Shown here piece after piece: positions 1 to 11,820 of a stretch of DNA of 64,000 nucleotides. The DNA lies in contig CM043971.1 in assembly GCA_014529385.2 (NCBI GenBank), forward strand, positions 91,127,340-91,191,339. Direction: 5' to 3'. The stretch is from Adiantum capillus-veneris. Lineage: Eukaryota > Streptophyta > Polypodiopsida > Polypodiales > Pteridaceae. A model generated the notes under the pieces. The model was not told the origin of the DNA. It did no database searches and was given only the letters and a program-made list of their open reading frames with translations. The translations under genes were made by a program, and so were the position numbers. Within the stretch, counting starts at the first letter, position 1; each line of letters opens with the position of its first letter.

Positions 1-66
1 TACCCCTCTAATTTGTGGCAATTCCAAACATTCCCCTTAAATTTCAAAATTTCTCAACATACCATT
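1..66. repeat. Left arm of an inverted repeat interrupted by the copia element
   Basis: Read on the minus strand, this arm closely matches 5488-5547 on the plus strand; both contain CCACAAATTAGAG and a preceding GAAAT/GGGG block. The two arms flank the copia insertion. Before that insertion they would have formed an imperfect foldback with roughly 330 bases between the arms. It could be a MITE-like or foldback element, but its termini cannot be defined because the left side runs off the window. Confidence 0.55.
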
Positions 67-118
67 GAAGCATTTTTATAGGTTTTCTAATCTTTATTTT
101 TATTTGATAGTTGAGATC

Positions 119-346
119 TGTTGAAATCAGGGTTGCAGAGAAAAGCACACAGCTTGGAGAAGACGAAGGAAGCTCAAGGCACACAATTGAGAGTATGTTA
201 CTTAGTGTGAAATGGAAAGATGAGATAGCCCTAGGGTGATGGGCGTATATACAATGCACGGGAGGAAAAACCTCCTAAAGAGGGGAAAAATGCTCCAATG
301 GTCCTAGTGTGTTTACGCACATCACTACTACATGTATATGGTAACA
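119..346 (-). repeat. 3' LTR of the copia element
   Basis: This 228-bp LTR is the downstream one for the minus-strand element. It pairs with 4986-5212 and with the LTR at 63497-63724. A TATA-like GTATATAC on the minus strand lies near 244-252. A G-rich polypurine tract (AGGGGGGATT on the minus strand, 347-360) sits immediately inside, where plus-strand DNA synthesis would be primed. Confidence 0.93.
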
Positions 347-421
347 AATCCCCCCTGGAGTGATGCGGTGCACGAGAGCTGGCACATGAGTAAAGGGAAG
401 TTCCATGCCCTGAGGACATGA

Positions 422-3400
422 TCATTCCACAAAGGGGAGTAAGCCCAAAGCTTTGCGGAAAGCTTCAAACTTCTCACGAGACAATGCCTTTATGAAAAGA
501 TCTACAAGGTTGTCCTGTGTTGGCACATAAGCTAAGTTGATCTCTCCTACAGAGAGCCTCTCCCTGACATAGTGGTAATGCACCTCACTGTGCTTTGTGC
601 GAGCATGAAAAACTAGGTTCCTCACAACTGCCAAAAGCGCTCTGACTGTCAGTGTAGATAGTGTTGGCAGTGTCCTATCCAACACCCAAATCAGCCATAG
701 TAGGTTGCTTCTTGCTCAACCATGATATACATGAACTGCCAAGCATGAAACAAAAACCACTTGTGGACACTCGCGTATCAAAACAACCTGCCCAATATGA
801 GTCCAAAAAAGCATCTAAGACTCGTGGCACTAAGCTAGCAGAAAATCCTCTTGACAGCCTGCCACCCAATGCTTAGACCCTGGGCTATGCATAAATCTGC
901 TGACCTGTGAGACCGGAATTGAATATCCGGCCTTGTGTTGCATACATAAATGAGGCATCCAACAACAGTTTGGTACAGAGTGACATCAGCAAGATCACCA
1001 GCATCATGAAGCTCAATTTCAAACATGTTTCCATGGGAGTGGCAAATAGGTTTGCAATCCACAAGTCCAAACTTACATAGCAATGTCTCTATGTAACTTG
1101 TCTGACACAAGGCAATACCACCATCACACTGCTTAAACTGTATACCCAAGTAATGATGCAACAACCCCAAATCTTTCATCTTGAAAGTAGCATTCAAATC
1201 AGCCTTAAATTCAGCAATATGTCTCTCATTTGGTCCAGTGATTAGCAAATCATCTACATAAAGAACCACAATGAGAAGTACATCACCCTCACGCTTTACA
1301 TATAATGTGCTCTCTGCTGGATTGTTACGAAAGCCTCGTTTGACCAAATGAGTGTCAGCTTTCTCATACCAAGCACAAGAAGATTGCTTCAACCCATACA
1401 AAGCCTTCTTATATATGCACACTTTGTCCTCTTGTCCTTTCTTGACAAAACCATGAGGCTGCGTTACATAAACTTCCTAAAATATGTCACCATTCAAGAC
1501 AACAGTAACAATGTTTGATTGATGTACATCCCAACCAAAATGAGCTTCCAATGCACATAGGAAACGCACAGTAGTCATACGACAAGTGGGAGCAAAAGTC
1601 TCTTCATAATCTATGCCTTTTTGCTGTGCAGAACCCTTTGCAACAAGTCGAGCTTATGGCGATCAATCTCACCATCCGGCTTGCGTTTTAACTTGTAAAC
1701 CCACTTTGTACCAATGGCCTTTTTTCCAGGAGGCAAATCACATAAAGTCCATGTGTCATTTTCTATAAGTGCATCACATTTTGATTGCATGGCAGCCATC
1801 CAATTTTTTGAATTCTGTGCTTCATCAAAAGACAGAGGTTCCTCAACATCAGGTAAGCTAGACACAACCAAAGCGTAACAATCTGATGCATAAGATGCAT
1901 GGTGACAGCTTGACCGAGTACAACTAGACAAAGGTGCATCCAATTTACTGTCACGCAATGTATGCACCAGCCATTTTGGCATATCTCCAGCCTGCTCATT
2001 TTTAGCCCTTTCCTCATCAAGTACATCATGAACATCTACATAAGTAATAGGCTGATCTGTAACATTTTCAGAAACCCCCATAGGCTGTACATTTGCCTCA
2101 TTGGAATTTACATTCGTATTTCCACCACTGAAAAGAGGCAAGAAAGTGTCATAAATGTCCTGTGAGCTTACATTATTGTCTCTAGTACATGACAGCAAGG
2201 GCTGAACTGAATCTTCCACAAACACTTCATCCTATGAAACCAAAATACACTTTGTTTGCGGACGATACAACCTGTAACCTTTGGTTTCAGCACTATAACC
2301 AACAAAAATACATTTGACAGCCTTATAATCCAATTTTTTGCATTGTGTTTGTGGCATTAAAGCATATGTGAAACAACCAAAAACATGCATGTGCTCAATA
2401 GAAGGCTTTCTATCATGCCATGCTTCATATGGACTAATAAACTGCAAAGCTTTTGTAGAACACCTGTTAAGTACATAAGTGGCACACATGATGGCCTCAA
2501 GCCAAAAAGAATGCGGCAAAGCTTGGGTTTTGACCATACATCATGCCATTTCTATAAGTGACCCGTTTTTCCTCTCGGCAACACCATTTTGCTGAGGTGT
2601 ATAAGGCACTGCACATTGGTGTTTTATCCCACAACTAGCCAGAAATGCATCGAATTCATGGGACATATACTCCCCCCCTCGATCAGAATGGAGGGTGGCC
2701 ATAGTACATTTCAATACATTTTCAGCCATAGCCAGAAATTGTATGAAGCACATAAAAACTTTGAACTTCACTTTAAGTGTAAATACCCATGCATGCCTGG
2801 AGCAATCATCAATGAAAGTCACGAAGTACAAGTAATTGCCCAAGGACGGAGTTTGCATGGGCCCACAAACATCACTATGCACAAGCTGCAACCTGCATGT
2901 GGCCCTAACTAAACCATGCTTTGGAAACTTAGAACGCTGCATTTTACCCAAAATACAACCTTCACAAACATGTTTGATAGGTGCTTCGAGAGGCAGCAAA
3001 GAAGCAACCATATAAGATTTCTGCAAACGCAGCAAATTGGCAAAATTCAAATGCGCACAACGTGCATGCCACAGTTTTGCATCTGAAACAACCCTTGAAT
3101 CTGCAATTGCATTTGCAAAATTTTGTCCACACTTGTTATACAAAGTGAGCTTATATAGCCCACGGCACAAAAGGCCAGATGCAACAATTTCATCACCAAA
3201 ATTGAGATCATGAACTGTACATCTGTCATCCACAAATTTGACTACAAGTCCAAGTCTAGCAAGTGCAGATACAGACAAAAGATTCATCTTGATCCCAGGT
3301 ACATAAAGTTCATCAACAAGTATAAAAGAACTGCCATTTGCAGTAGTAAGCACAATCTTTCCAACCCCCTCAACCGGATAAGAGGCATTGTTGGCACAAG

Positions 3401-3713
3401 TGACTTTATTCCCATGAGGGACAGACTCGAGAGAGGTGAACAATTCACAATGTGAGGTAATGTGCTTTGTAGCATGACTGTCGATCTATCACACATGTGA
3501 ATCTACAGCAACTAACATGCATGCATCATGGACATCAAGATTGTAAGTGCAGTCTACAATAAAAGCCCATTCTGCATCAACATCAGCATCACAGTCTCCT
3601 TTCACAAAAGACTCCACAATGACTGCATTTGTAGTGGAACCAGCATTTGCAGTGGACAAAAGACTCAACAATGACTGCATTTGTAGTGGAACCAGCATTT
3701 GCAGTGGAATCAT
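422..3713 (-). pseudogene. Copia pol pseudogene: protease, integrase, RT, RNase H
   Basis: Going downstream on the minus strand, the protease site near 3474-3485 reads IDSHAT where the family has D-S/T-G-A. It is preceded by two stops at 3486-3491. The 2541-3443 segment holds the GAG-pre-integrase HHCC region (LWHARCAH, then CEGC) and the integrase core, with acidic residues in HSDVCGP, LHSDRGGEY and QQNGVAERKN. The 2232-2537 segment is the integrase C-terminus. Reverse transcriptase follows: its N-terminal part is in 1611-2225 (IGTKWVYKLKRKPDG) and its catalytic YVDD is in 835-1422. RNase H spans 869 down to 422, with WAGC, STSG, SKKQPT and then HARTKH. The last codons end at a stop beside the polypurine tract. 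Every domain is present, but at least five breaks separate them. Confidence 0.93.
3604..3707. repeat. 52-bp tandem duplication inside copia
   Basis: Units 3604-3655 and 3656-3707 differ at about one base (GACTCCACAATG versus GACTCAACAATG). The unit length of 52 is not a multiple of three, so the duplication shifts the reading frame between the gag zinc-knuckle region and the protease. It is a clear local cause of inactivation, and its near-identity suggests it arose late. Confidence 0.9.
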
Positions 3714-3714
3714 C

Positions 3715-4637
3715 CTCTTTCTTCTTAGCCTCTTTGGCCTTCAACTTAGGACACTGCTTGATCAAGTGATCATTAGCTTTTGAGAGAGTTTGTTGATGGG
3801 GTTATATAGCTAGGCCGACGAAAATTTCTAAACAAATTACTGCCAGCAGAAGCATTACGAACAGAAGTTTTGCCACTTGCAGCAGAACCATGAGAAGTGG
3901 TTGCATTGCTGTTACCACCCTTTCTTTGAGAAGCAATAAAACCCTGTTCAATTGCATGCTGCCTAGTCCTGTTTTTTCTAAAAAGTGACTCTTGCAACAG
4001 CAATGTGCATAATGCATCAAACTTGACAACTTTAGGATTTCCTTGGGTCATAAGTCTCCAAGTACTAGCAAAAGTCTGGTAAGAATCTGGTAAGGCATCA
4101 AGAACAGTCTGCACAAGGGAACTGTCTGAAATGACTTCACTTGCAGAAATAAGTTGCTCATTGATATCCTTGACACCAGCAAGGAAAGTGTCCATATCAT
4201 CTTCCTCATGCATAATCTTCGATTCCATCTCTTTATGCAGCAAAGCAATTTTAGCCTCATTGCTGCTTGCATAATGAACTGCTAAAATATCCCAAGCCTG
4301 TTTTGCAGATTTCGCTGAACAAATGTGGAGTAATGGTGGGCTTCGCAGACAACGCAATCAATGCATGAGCCTGTGCATCCTTTACATCCCAAGGAGCTTG
4401 TTCTGCTGTAGGCAAAACAACTGTAATAACAACAATTCTTGCAGCAAGACCTGCAACATCCTCAATGTCGCCTACATCCTCAGAACCAGGACGTACACCA
4501 ATGCCCTGCACAATATTCCAAACGCCCTTTGACACAAGAACATGTTGCATCATGTAAGCCCACATAGGGTTATTGTCCCCATCCAATCTGTCCTTAGCAG
4601 CAAACATCTTGAGCACATCTGTGTTGTTGTCAGCCAT
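3715..4637 (-). pseudogene. Copia gag pseudogene
   Basis: The likely start is the ATG at 4637 (MADNNTDVLKMFAAKDRLDG), since it opens into the usual copia gag beginning (D-x-L-D-G-x-N-x-x-x-W). The frame shifts near 4340, and the rest (AKQAWDILAVHYASS, then DALPDSYQTFAS) is the retrotransposon gag/UBN2 type that forms the capsid-like particle. At the end only HLIKQCPKLKA of the nucleic-acid-binding zinc knuckle is readable; the two leading cysteines are missing. A second frameshift near 3785 separates this remnant from the body. Confidence 0.88.
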
Positions 4638-4971
4638 GGTAAATGTTGTACCTGATGTGACAACTGCCCGAAAAGAAGAGAAACAAAGCGGGAACAACAC
4701 GTGCTATATAGCACAAACCGTAGAATATTGTAAGGCACATGTTATGCAAAAAACGGCACTGAAAGAAATTCTGCACAAAATGACAAAATTGCCTGTGCAG
4801 GCCTGCATGTAGTGGAAACGGAGGCCGAATCAGAAATCTAAGCAAATTAAGCTCTACAAGCTTACCCAAAATATTTGTAAACCTGCGAACACTCACCAAA
4901 CCTCACTAAAATCAGAGAAAGTGAGCAGGCATGTGCTGGAGCTGCTGACTAAGGCCAAGAGGACGCAACCT

Positions 4972-4983
4972 GCTCTGATACAA
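4972..4983 (-). other. Primer-binding site of copia (initiator tRNA-Met type)
   Basis: The minus strand just inside the 5' LTR reads GTATCAGAGC. It matches ten bases of the usual initiator-methionine tRNA complement TGGTATCAGAGC, with the leading TG altered. The spacing from the LTR end at 4986 is normal. This fixes the element's orientation. Confidence 0.85.
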
Positions 4984-4985
4984 AT

Positions 4986-5212
4986 TGTAGGAATTAGGGT
5001 TGCAGAGAAACGCACACAACTTGGATAAGATGAAGGAAGCTCAAGGCACACAACTGAGAGTATGTTACTTAGTGTGCAATGGAAATATGAGATAGCCCTA
5101 GAGTGATGGGTGTATATACAATGCACGGGGGAAAAACCCTTCTAAAGAGGGAAAAATGCCTTGATGGTCCTAGTGTGTTCACATACATCACTACCACATG
5201 TATATGGTAACA
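4986..5212 (-). repeat. 5' LTR of the copia element
   Basis: This 227-bp LTR is the upstream one for the minus-strand element and would carry its promoter. It matches 119-346 with scattered substitutions, for example TGTAGGAATT against TGTTGAAATC at one end. That indicates appreciable time since insertion. The target duplication AGATC follows directly. Confidence 0.93.
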
Positions 5213-5217
5213 AGATC

Positions 5218-6147
5218 CATTTTTGAGTGCTTGGAAAGTAATTTGTCACAAATCACCTAGCAAAAAAAGGCAATTATGCCTAGAATCAATGAAGCAATTC
5301 ATCTCCAAAACATATATAACCAACTAAAATCCTACTTTTAGCATCTTGTCTTGATAGACAATCAGTCCTCTTATGAAAAGCTACAACTTTTTTTATTTTT
5401 AGAAATATATAGTCTCACAACCACGGGTATTTTGAAGTTTTGGAAAATTTGAAGGGTATTTTGGGAATTTATGACAAAATAGGGGGAATTTTGAGAATTT
5501 TTGAAATTCGAGGGGTATTTTAAGAATTTCCACAAATTAGAGGTGTAACTAATCATTTTCTCTTTTTGAAATGGACAAATTTCTCTCTCACTCTCCATCA
5601 CGCTATGCACTTCACCACCAAATAAAGAGATTTTCTCAATATTGAATAAAGAATTTTTCTCAATAGAAAATCAGACATTATCAATCAAAAATTTAATCTT
5701 AATGTACTAATAAAGATAGAGCTAGATGATAGATTGTATTGTGTAGAGATAGGAAAAAATTTAAAGAAAGGGCAAGATGATAGAGTATGTTGTGAAGAGA
5801 AATATATAGAGATCGACAAGTAGGAGTGTTATATACATAGAGTTAGGGTAGAAAATAGTGAGAGGTATAAGAAAATGATAGACATAGTGAGACAAAGTAA
5901 AGGATGGTTGAAGTAGAAGGAGGATAGTTAATGAGTGGCAGATTGAGATAAAATTTAGGAGATTGAGGTTAAAGCAGTACGAAGGAGGGAAATCAGGTTT
6001 AACTTATAGGTGGGGGTAGACTAACTTATATGTATAGAGGAGGAATTGATACCATTATGGTCTCTCGTTTCCACATCTAATTTATGGTATGATAGATAGA
6101 GCTTCCCAGTCTTTGTTTTAGTAACTCGAATGCTTATAAATATACGA
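5218..6147. other. AT-rich intergenic sequence with the right arm of the inverted repeat
   Basis: No credible gene is visible. The 5400-5550 part carries repeated GGGTATTTTGGGAATTT-like phrases, and 5488-5547 pairs with 1-66 as an inverted repeat. The 5700-5950 part is purine-rich low-complexity sequence (GATAGAG-like). Confidence 0.6.
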
Positions 6148-7855
6148 TGTCGAGAAATTTGCGGTCTTGCCAGGAAAGCACCGGGCTTATGGCTGTGAGA
6201 GTTTGTGAGACAACTCAACAAAAACTATATGAAGGAGTTAAACCATAGATGCCATGAAGACTAGGGTTTGGAAAGAAGTGCAATCAAAGAAGACTCACTC
6301 TTTCTCTCTTGCACTCACACACACAAAGAATGAACACAAAAGAGAATGTCAAAACAATATGAAAATGAAAACATCAAGGCTATGGTCATATCGTATCATG
6401 GGTACTATGAAAGGGTTAACAGATGAGTTAATAGCATTCAATCCTCGCTGGCCAAATAGGCTACGAATTCTTCTTTGGAATTGTAGTTTTGTGCTTACCA
6501 TAATATATATATTTTGTCTAGTGATTGGGATTAATTGTGTGTACAAATCCTCTTGGTTCATAGCAAGATAACTACGCTTACGTCAAAAGAAAAGTTATAG
6601 TTTATGAGAGGTAGTATGATGGGATCCGGTGATAGAAGTATTTCATTGAGCCTTTCTGGGCCAAAGAGAAACAGTATACGTTGTTGAAAGTGTATTTTTT
6701 GGTTAATCCATACGTTAATTCTAATAGATTGTACAGAGTGAAAGCGATAGAAATTATCATCATGTGGGTTATTCATCTAGGATAGTATGTGAGAAATGTA
6801 GATATGAGAGAAGAGAAGGGAAGAGAAGAGAAGAGAGTTTCCCTCCCAAGCCCTATTCTTGTCCGTAGGCAATAAGGATACTGCAGGGAGAGATGTACCT
6901 GTAGCAAGGAGAACTTAAAATTTGTAGAGAGGATGAATTACTAAGAGTGGGAGAGATAGATTTGGTTAAAGAGATGAGATTAGATATATATATATATATA
7001 TATGTTGGATTAGAGATAAAAAAGAAAACAACAAGAAATCAAGAAAACATCGATGTAGAACACAACTTACTTGACAAACCCTTCGACACCATTATTGATG
7101 GGGAGAGAAGAAGAGGGGAGAACTCCACTTTGATTGATACGCCAAGTGCAAAACCTTCTTTGATTAGAGTTGATCTTCCAAGGATAGCGTACAAGAATGG
7201 CTAGTCTTCGTCTAGGAGAAAGTGTAGGCTTGGGCTTATGTTAATGGCTAAGTACAATTAGGCATTACTACTCACTCCCTCAAGAATTCCTCTCATCAAT
7301 GGCTTGAATGCCCGAGTTTCTTTTCAAGGAAGAAGAGGTCCCCTTTTATAGGTGAAGGGAACCCCCAAGGGTTTACACAAGAAGAGAGAAGCCAGTGTGA
7401 ATAGGAATTGGAAAAGTTGGAAATGAGTTGTCCCTGCATGATGTGGGCAGACTGGGGTCCAGTATTTTGATCATATCTCCTCAACCGTGGCTCCAAATAA
7501 AAAAGTAAAAATATGGGCAGAAACTTCAGCTCATTAGCTACGATTTTCATTTTAAAATCATTTTCCAATTCGGATTGAAACCTTGTGTAAAAAATTCATC
7601 AAAATAGGGTCCATTTCTGGCATCAAAAGTCTTCCCGTGGTCCCCTTAGCTTAGACTTTCATTTAATTCCAAAGGACACCTCATGCCATATGAAAGCATG
7701 ACATTGCTCCTTGACAAAGTTTTGTAATCATGCTTGCAATAATGCATTAAAATAAGTGTATCTTTGAAATCATGCCACCTAGTGTCCCACTAGGATTTGA
7801 TTCCCTCCTAGTAGCTATTTAAAAAGAAATATAAGAAAAGTATAAAAAATACATA

Positions 7856-7939
<84 letters not shown>

Positions 7940-8240
7940 GTTTACCCTAGATATAGGATCTAGCTAGGGTGTGAGATGATAATGAGATAGTAGAAATAAA
8001 GAATCAATGCTTTTTGCCCCAAGTTAAAGAGGCAGAGCTATTGAGCTTTTCCCATAGTATTTTCTGATGGTAAAGTAAGGATAGGTTACCCTTGAGAAAA
8101 ATAATAGGATGAGATAGAAGGCTTATTATTATACTTAAATATGCATATGTACATTATAGGAAAGATAATTATGTATCTAAAAAGTTACAAGATAGATCTT
8201 GTAGCATGCGTTCCCACTATGTACGTGTCACAGCACGACA
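6148..8240 (-). repeat. 3' LTR of gypsy family 1
   Basis: The boundaries are TGTCGAG at the left and CACGACA at the right. It matches 14171-17014 and, inverted, the solo LTR at 18323-20338. A TATA box (TATAAAAGGG on the minus strand) lies at 7341-7350. Short open frames inside recur in all three copies only because the DNA is repeated; none resembles a known protein. Confidence 0.92.
7858..7935. repeat. (TA)n microsatellite in the 3' LTR
   Basis: This is an uninterrupted TA tract of about 78 bases. The same LTR position holds only a short TA run in the 5' LTR (about 16699-16710) and an intermediate run in the solo LTR (about 18631-18651). The expansion therefore happened after insertion. Confidence 0.95.
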
Positions 8241-8254
8241 TCCACCCCCTCTAA
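8241..8254 (-). other. Polypurine tract of gypsy family 1
   Basis: The minus strand reads AGAGGGGGTGGA directly before the 3' LTR start TGTCGTGC. The same motif borders family 2 at 24151 and 32308, and a near-identical one borders the non-autonomous element at 46888-46900. Confidence 0.85.
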
Positions 8255-8298
8255 ACCTGCACATCCTCCGGTATGTGCCACATTATTTCTTTGTAAGA

Positions 8299-9674
8299 TC
8301 AGCCCTCTTGTACATCTTCCTTGCTTTCTTCTTCACTGGATGATTCCAAATCTTCATCTTCACTTTGATGTTTACCTGTGGTTTGCTCTTCTTCCTCATC
8401 AACATCTTCTGGATCATTGTCTCCTCTTCTCTTAAACATTTTGATGCTTTTTCCTGCAATGGGAATCTTTACTTCTGTACCATCTAGTTCAGACAAGCTG
8501 TAAGTAGCATTTTCATGCACATGCTTTACAACATACGGTCCAAACCATCTTTTTGAAAACTTACGCATGACTGTGTGCTGGTTATCAAGGCTACTATCAT
8601 ACACCAAAACCCAGTCACCTTTGTCAATTGCTTTGCTCCTGAGTCGATGTCGCTTATCAAAGTATTCCTTGTTTTTCAACCTTGCATTTTTGAGTCGTTC
8701 TTTTGTAGCTTCAATGTCTCCAGGTCTTCTCTCTAGCTGCCTTATACGCAGTGCAAGGAGATCTTCCCTGCTAAGCCCCTCTTGCCAAGGTAGTACATTC
8801 CATGTGGGAATTGTATCTTCAATCAGCATCACTGGCTTTTGACCATACATTAGCTCCGAGGGCAGCCAGTTACTGAGCTATGTGTTGTACGATCAGCCCA
8901 TAAAGCATATGGTAATAGTTTTGGCCACTCACCAACTCTTCCTTCATAAGCCTTGGCCAAAGCTTTGATGATAGGAGGATGCCCTCTTTCACTCTTTCCA
9001 TTGCCTTCAGGGTTGTAAGCTCTAGTAAGAGAAAGCTTGATTCCTAATCTAGAAAAGAACTCCCTTGCTTCTTCGGCATCCAGTTCACCTCTATCTGCAG
9101 TGATTTTTCCCACACAACCATAACGGCAAATCACCTCATCAAGAAGGAATTTGCACACAGCTTCTGTGGTTTTAGCTCTTAATGCTCTTCCTTCAACCTG
9201 GTTAGTTAGGTCCTCTCGTGCAAGAACCAAGTATCTCATCTGCCAGAGTCCTAGAGGCATTGTGACTAGATCCACAACCCATTTATAGTGCATGGCTAGT
9301 GGATATGTAGGGTGCAATCCATCACGATGTCGAACATTTGAATACACTTGACAAGTTACACATGTCTCTATGAACTGAGATACATCTTTATACATACCCT
9401 TCCGCCAGTATTTTTCTTTCAACTTGGAGAAGGTTTCCCATACACCCCTGTGTCCAGCCCATAGACTCTCATGAAACTCTTGCATGAGCTTTACTTGAGT
9501 CTCTTTTTTACATATAACCCTTTGTGGTGTAGCACCCTTTTGTTTAGGATGCTTCCACAAGTAACCATCCCTCAAAAAGTACCCATATGCTTTCCTGCGT
9601 ATCCTCTTGAATTCTTGTTCAGACCAATCATCCTGTTTTGTTAGAGTACTCAGTAGCTTCCAATAAGAAGCCAA
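8299..9674 (-). pseudogene. Family 1 integrase (near-intact, one frameshift)
   Basis: The 8850-9674 frame has the zinc-binding H-C-C part (HESLWAGHRG, then CVTCQ). It continues into the DDE core, with acidic residues in WVVDLVTMP, ITADRGELDA and NPEGNGKSERGH. A frameshift near 8850 moves the reading to 8299-8850, which holds the C-terminal part (KRWFGPYVVKHV) and a Glu/Asp-rich tail. I see no chromodomain, unlike the fragments at 17777 and 38661. The role would be joining element cDNA to the chromosome. A stop at about 9675 separates it from RNase H. Confidence 0.88.
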
Positions 9675-9799
9675 TCACCTTCATAAAGCTCTTTCAAGAA
9701 TGATTCAAGTAGATTAGTTATGTAGACATTGTTACCTTTGACATGAGAGATAGAATAGAACTTTGTGCCTACATCATCTCCCTCGTCAATCATTTGTGA

Positions 9800-11743
9800 C
9801 TAATCTTCATACCTTGCCCTTGATAGCATATCTGCCACTGTATTGTCTTTACCTGCAATGTGCTTAAACTCAGGATTTAAGGACTTAATGTAGGCAATCC
9901 ACCGCAACATAGCAATGTCTGGAGTTGAGCAACTTGTAATCATCCCAAGAAGTGGTAGACAATCTGTTTCTACAACCACACATGCACCAATTAGGTACTC
10001 TTTCCCACTTTTCAAGACTGTAACCATACCCCATAACTCTCTCTTTATCTGTTGGTAGTTTCTTTGGCGAGCACTTAGCACCTTTGCTCCAAATCTTACC
10101 ACATACCTGTGTCCTTCTTTGTCATCTTGCCCTATTGCCCATCCAGTCCCTGTAGGACTGGTGTCTACTATAACAATTACTGGCCTTTGACACTCATAGT
10201 CTACCTTTCTCAAAGTTTTGGTTGACTGGAGCAACTCCTTTAGCTTTTTCATGGATTTTACATGTGCTTCTGTCCATTTAAACTTCTGATTCTTTCTAAG
10301 TAGCTGATAAAGAGGATCAGCTACATGTGCATAATGTGGAATCCAAATAACATATAAGACACATGCTCCCAGAAACCTTCTAACCTCAGTGATGCTAGTG
10401 CACATTTCTTTCATTCTTTGGATGGCATCTACCTTTGTTGGACAAGGTTTCCTACCATATGGCCCGCACATGTGCCCCACAATAAGCACTTCATTGACAC
10501 CAAACATAGACTTTTTCCCTGACAATGTAAGATTCACTTCTTCCAACCTAGACAAAATTTTATCACAATCATTTATGTGATTTACCACAAACCTGCGACA
10601 TCCCTTGAGATCCAAAGCTTCATCTTTGTCACTTTCTTCACATCCTTTGATAGGCAAATCATCAATGAAAGGCATTGTGATTTGAGGAATAAAGTCACGT
10701 AAGACCTTATTCATCCCATTCATCATATGTGCAACCGAGTTGGTTGCTCCCTATGGCAAGGTACACATCCTTACCAAACCCAAAGGTGTCCTCATGGTTG
10801 TCAAGTCTCTGCTTTCGATTGCAAGCTGAAATTGATCGTACCTCGAGTAGAGATCCCCCATTGAGTAGATTGCCCTCCCTGCAAATGCCTTTGCAAACTC
10901 ATCCACAATTGGACCTGTACCTACATTTCTAATTGTCACCTTGTTCACTGGTTGCATATCTTGGATGAAGCGTAGAGAACCATTCTTCTTCGGAACTGTG
11001 AACCACCTGTTTGAGTATGGAGCACAAGAAGGCTCCAAGATTCCCATTTTGATTTTCTCATTCAGTAGCTCTACTAACTTTGGCAAATGAGCCTTTGGAA
11101 CCGGAATAGGCCGCAGATTCCAAGGCACATGAGGTATTGTGAAAATTACCATAGGAGCTACAATAGAAGGATCAACACATCCTATCTCATGTGGCTCAAA
11201 TGCAAAAGCCTTACCATGCTTTGAAAGCATTTCTTTGAAGCACTTTGTCTCCTCCTGTGTTAGAAACTCCTTGCGACCAATCTGCAAGTCTTGGAAAGAC
11301 TCCTTTGTGAAGGTATGCCCAATCTTTTTAGGATTCCTCAAACTTGGTTGTAAAGAAGCCTGCTCAATCTTTTCCCTGTTGTTGGGTGGTAAGGGTGAAG
11401 CTACTGGTTTCACCTTCTTTGCTACACTCTTGTATTTAGTTTCAACATGGACTTCTGGGCCAACTGTTTGGCTTTCTTTAAAGGCTTCTATTACTTGATA
11501 CATTTCCATAGAGCAAACTTCCACAACTTCATTTTCAAGATGCAAATTAAACCCCATTATAGCATCAAGCTCACCCATAGTATCTACAAAAGAAACTTGT
11601 TCACACAAACCCAAAACATTTTCAGTAGGCTCTAGCAACCCACTCTTTTTCATGCCTATTTGTACATTATGCACATATTGCCTCTCACATATCTTCAAAT
11701 CTTCAAGTTTTGTAAAACATATTGATCCATTCTTTGTTACCAA
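9800..11743 (-). pseudogene. Family 1 reverse transcriptase and RNase H
   Basis: The first frame (10751-11743) carries the RT fingers and palm entry (GILEPSCAPYSNRWFTVPKK, YSMGDLYSRYDQFQLA). A frameshift near 10740 leads to 9800-10726. There the polymerase box is FIDD (MPFIDDLPIKGC) in place of the common YxDD. RNase H follows with VDTSPTGTGWAIGQDD and VETDCLP, ending at DNTVADMLSRARYED. The FIDD box and the sentence-like match to RT/RNase H regions of fungal Ty3 elements are notable; the fungal comparison is from memory. Only about one break interrupts roughly 640 codons. Confidence 0.9.
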
Positions 11744-11820
11744 GGAGCTCGTTGAAAAAGCTTCACCTATTTTTGGATCAGGCGAGACCCTTTTTTTTTC
11801 TGTACCACTACAATCCCGCT

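Larger units (their letters stand above)
119..5212 (-). mobile_element. Complete but decayed Ty1/copia LTR retrotransposon
   Basis: Two similar LTRs (119-346 and 4986-5212) begin with TG and end with CA. They are flanked by an identical 5-bp target duplication AGATC at 114-118 and 5213-5217. Between them, on the minus strand, lie gag, protease, integrase, reverse transcriptase and RNase H in the Ty1/copia order, with integrase before reverse transcriptase. Frameshifts and stops break the polyprotein into at least six pieces, so this copy cannot encode its own movement. A second copy of the same family begins at 63497. The paired target duplication shows that this is one original insertion rather than a recombinant. 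Confidence 0.95.

Noticed and set aside
1962-3783. Plus-strand ORFs within the copia element
   Set aside because: Antisense shadows of pol.
6349-7568. Recurring short ORFs (70-105 codons) in the family 1 LTRs
   Set aside because: They recur at 15205-16390 and 18941-20137 only because the LTR is repeated; they have no domain signal and lie on both strands.
7858-7935. AT tract as a replication origin or matrix attachment site
   Set aside because: A plain TA microsatellite inside an LTR, absent from sister copies.
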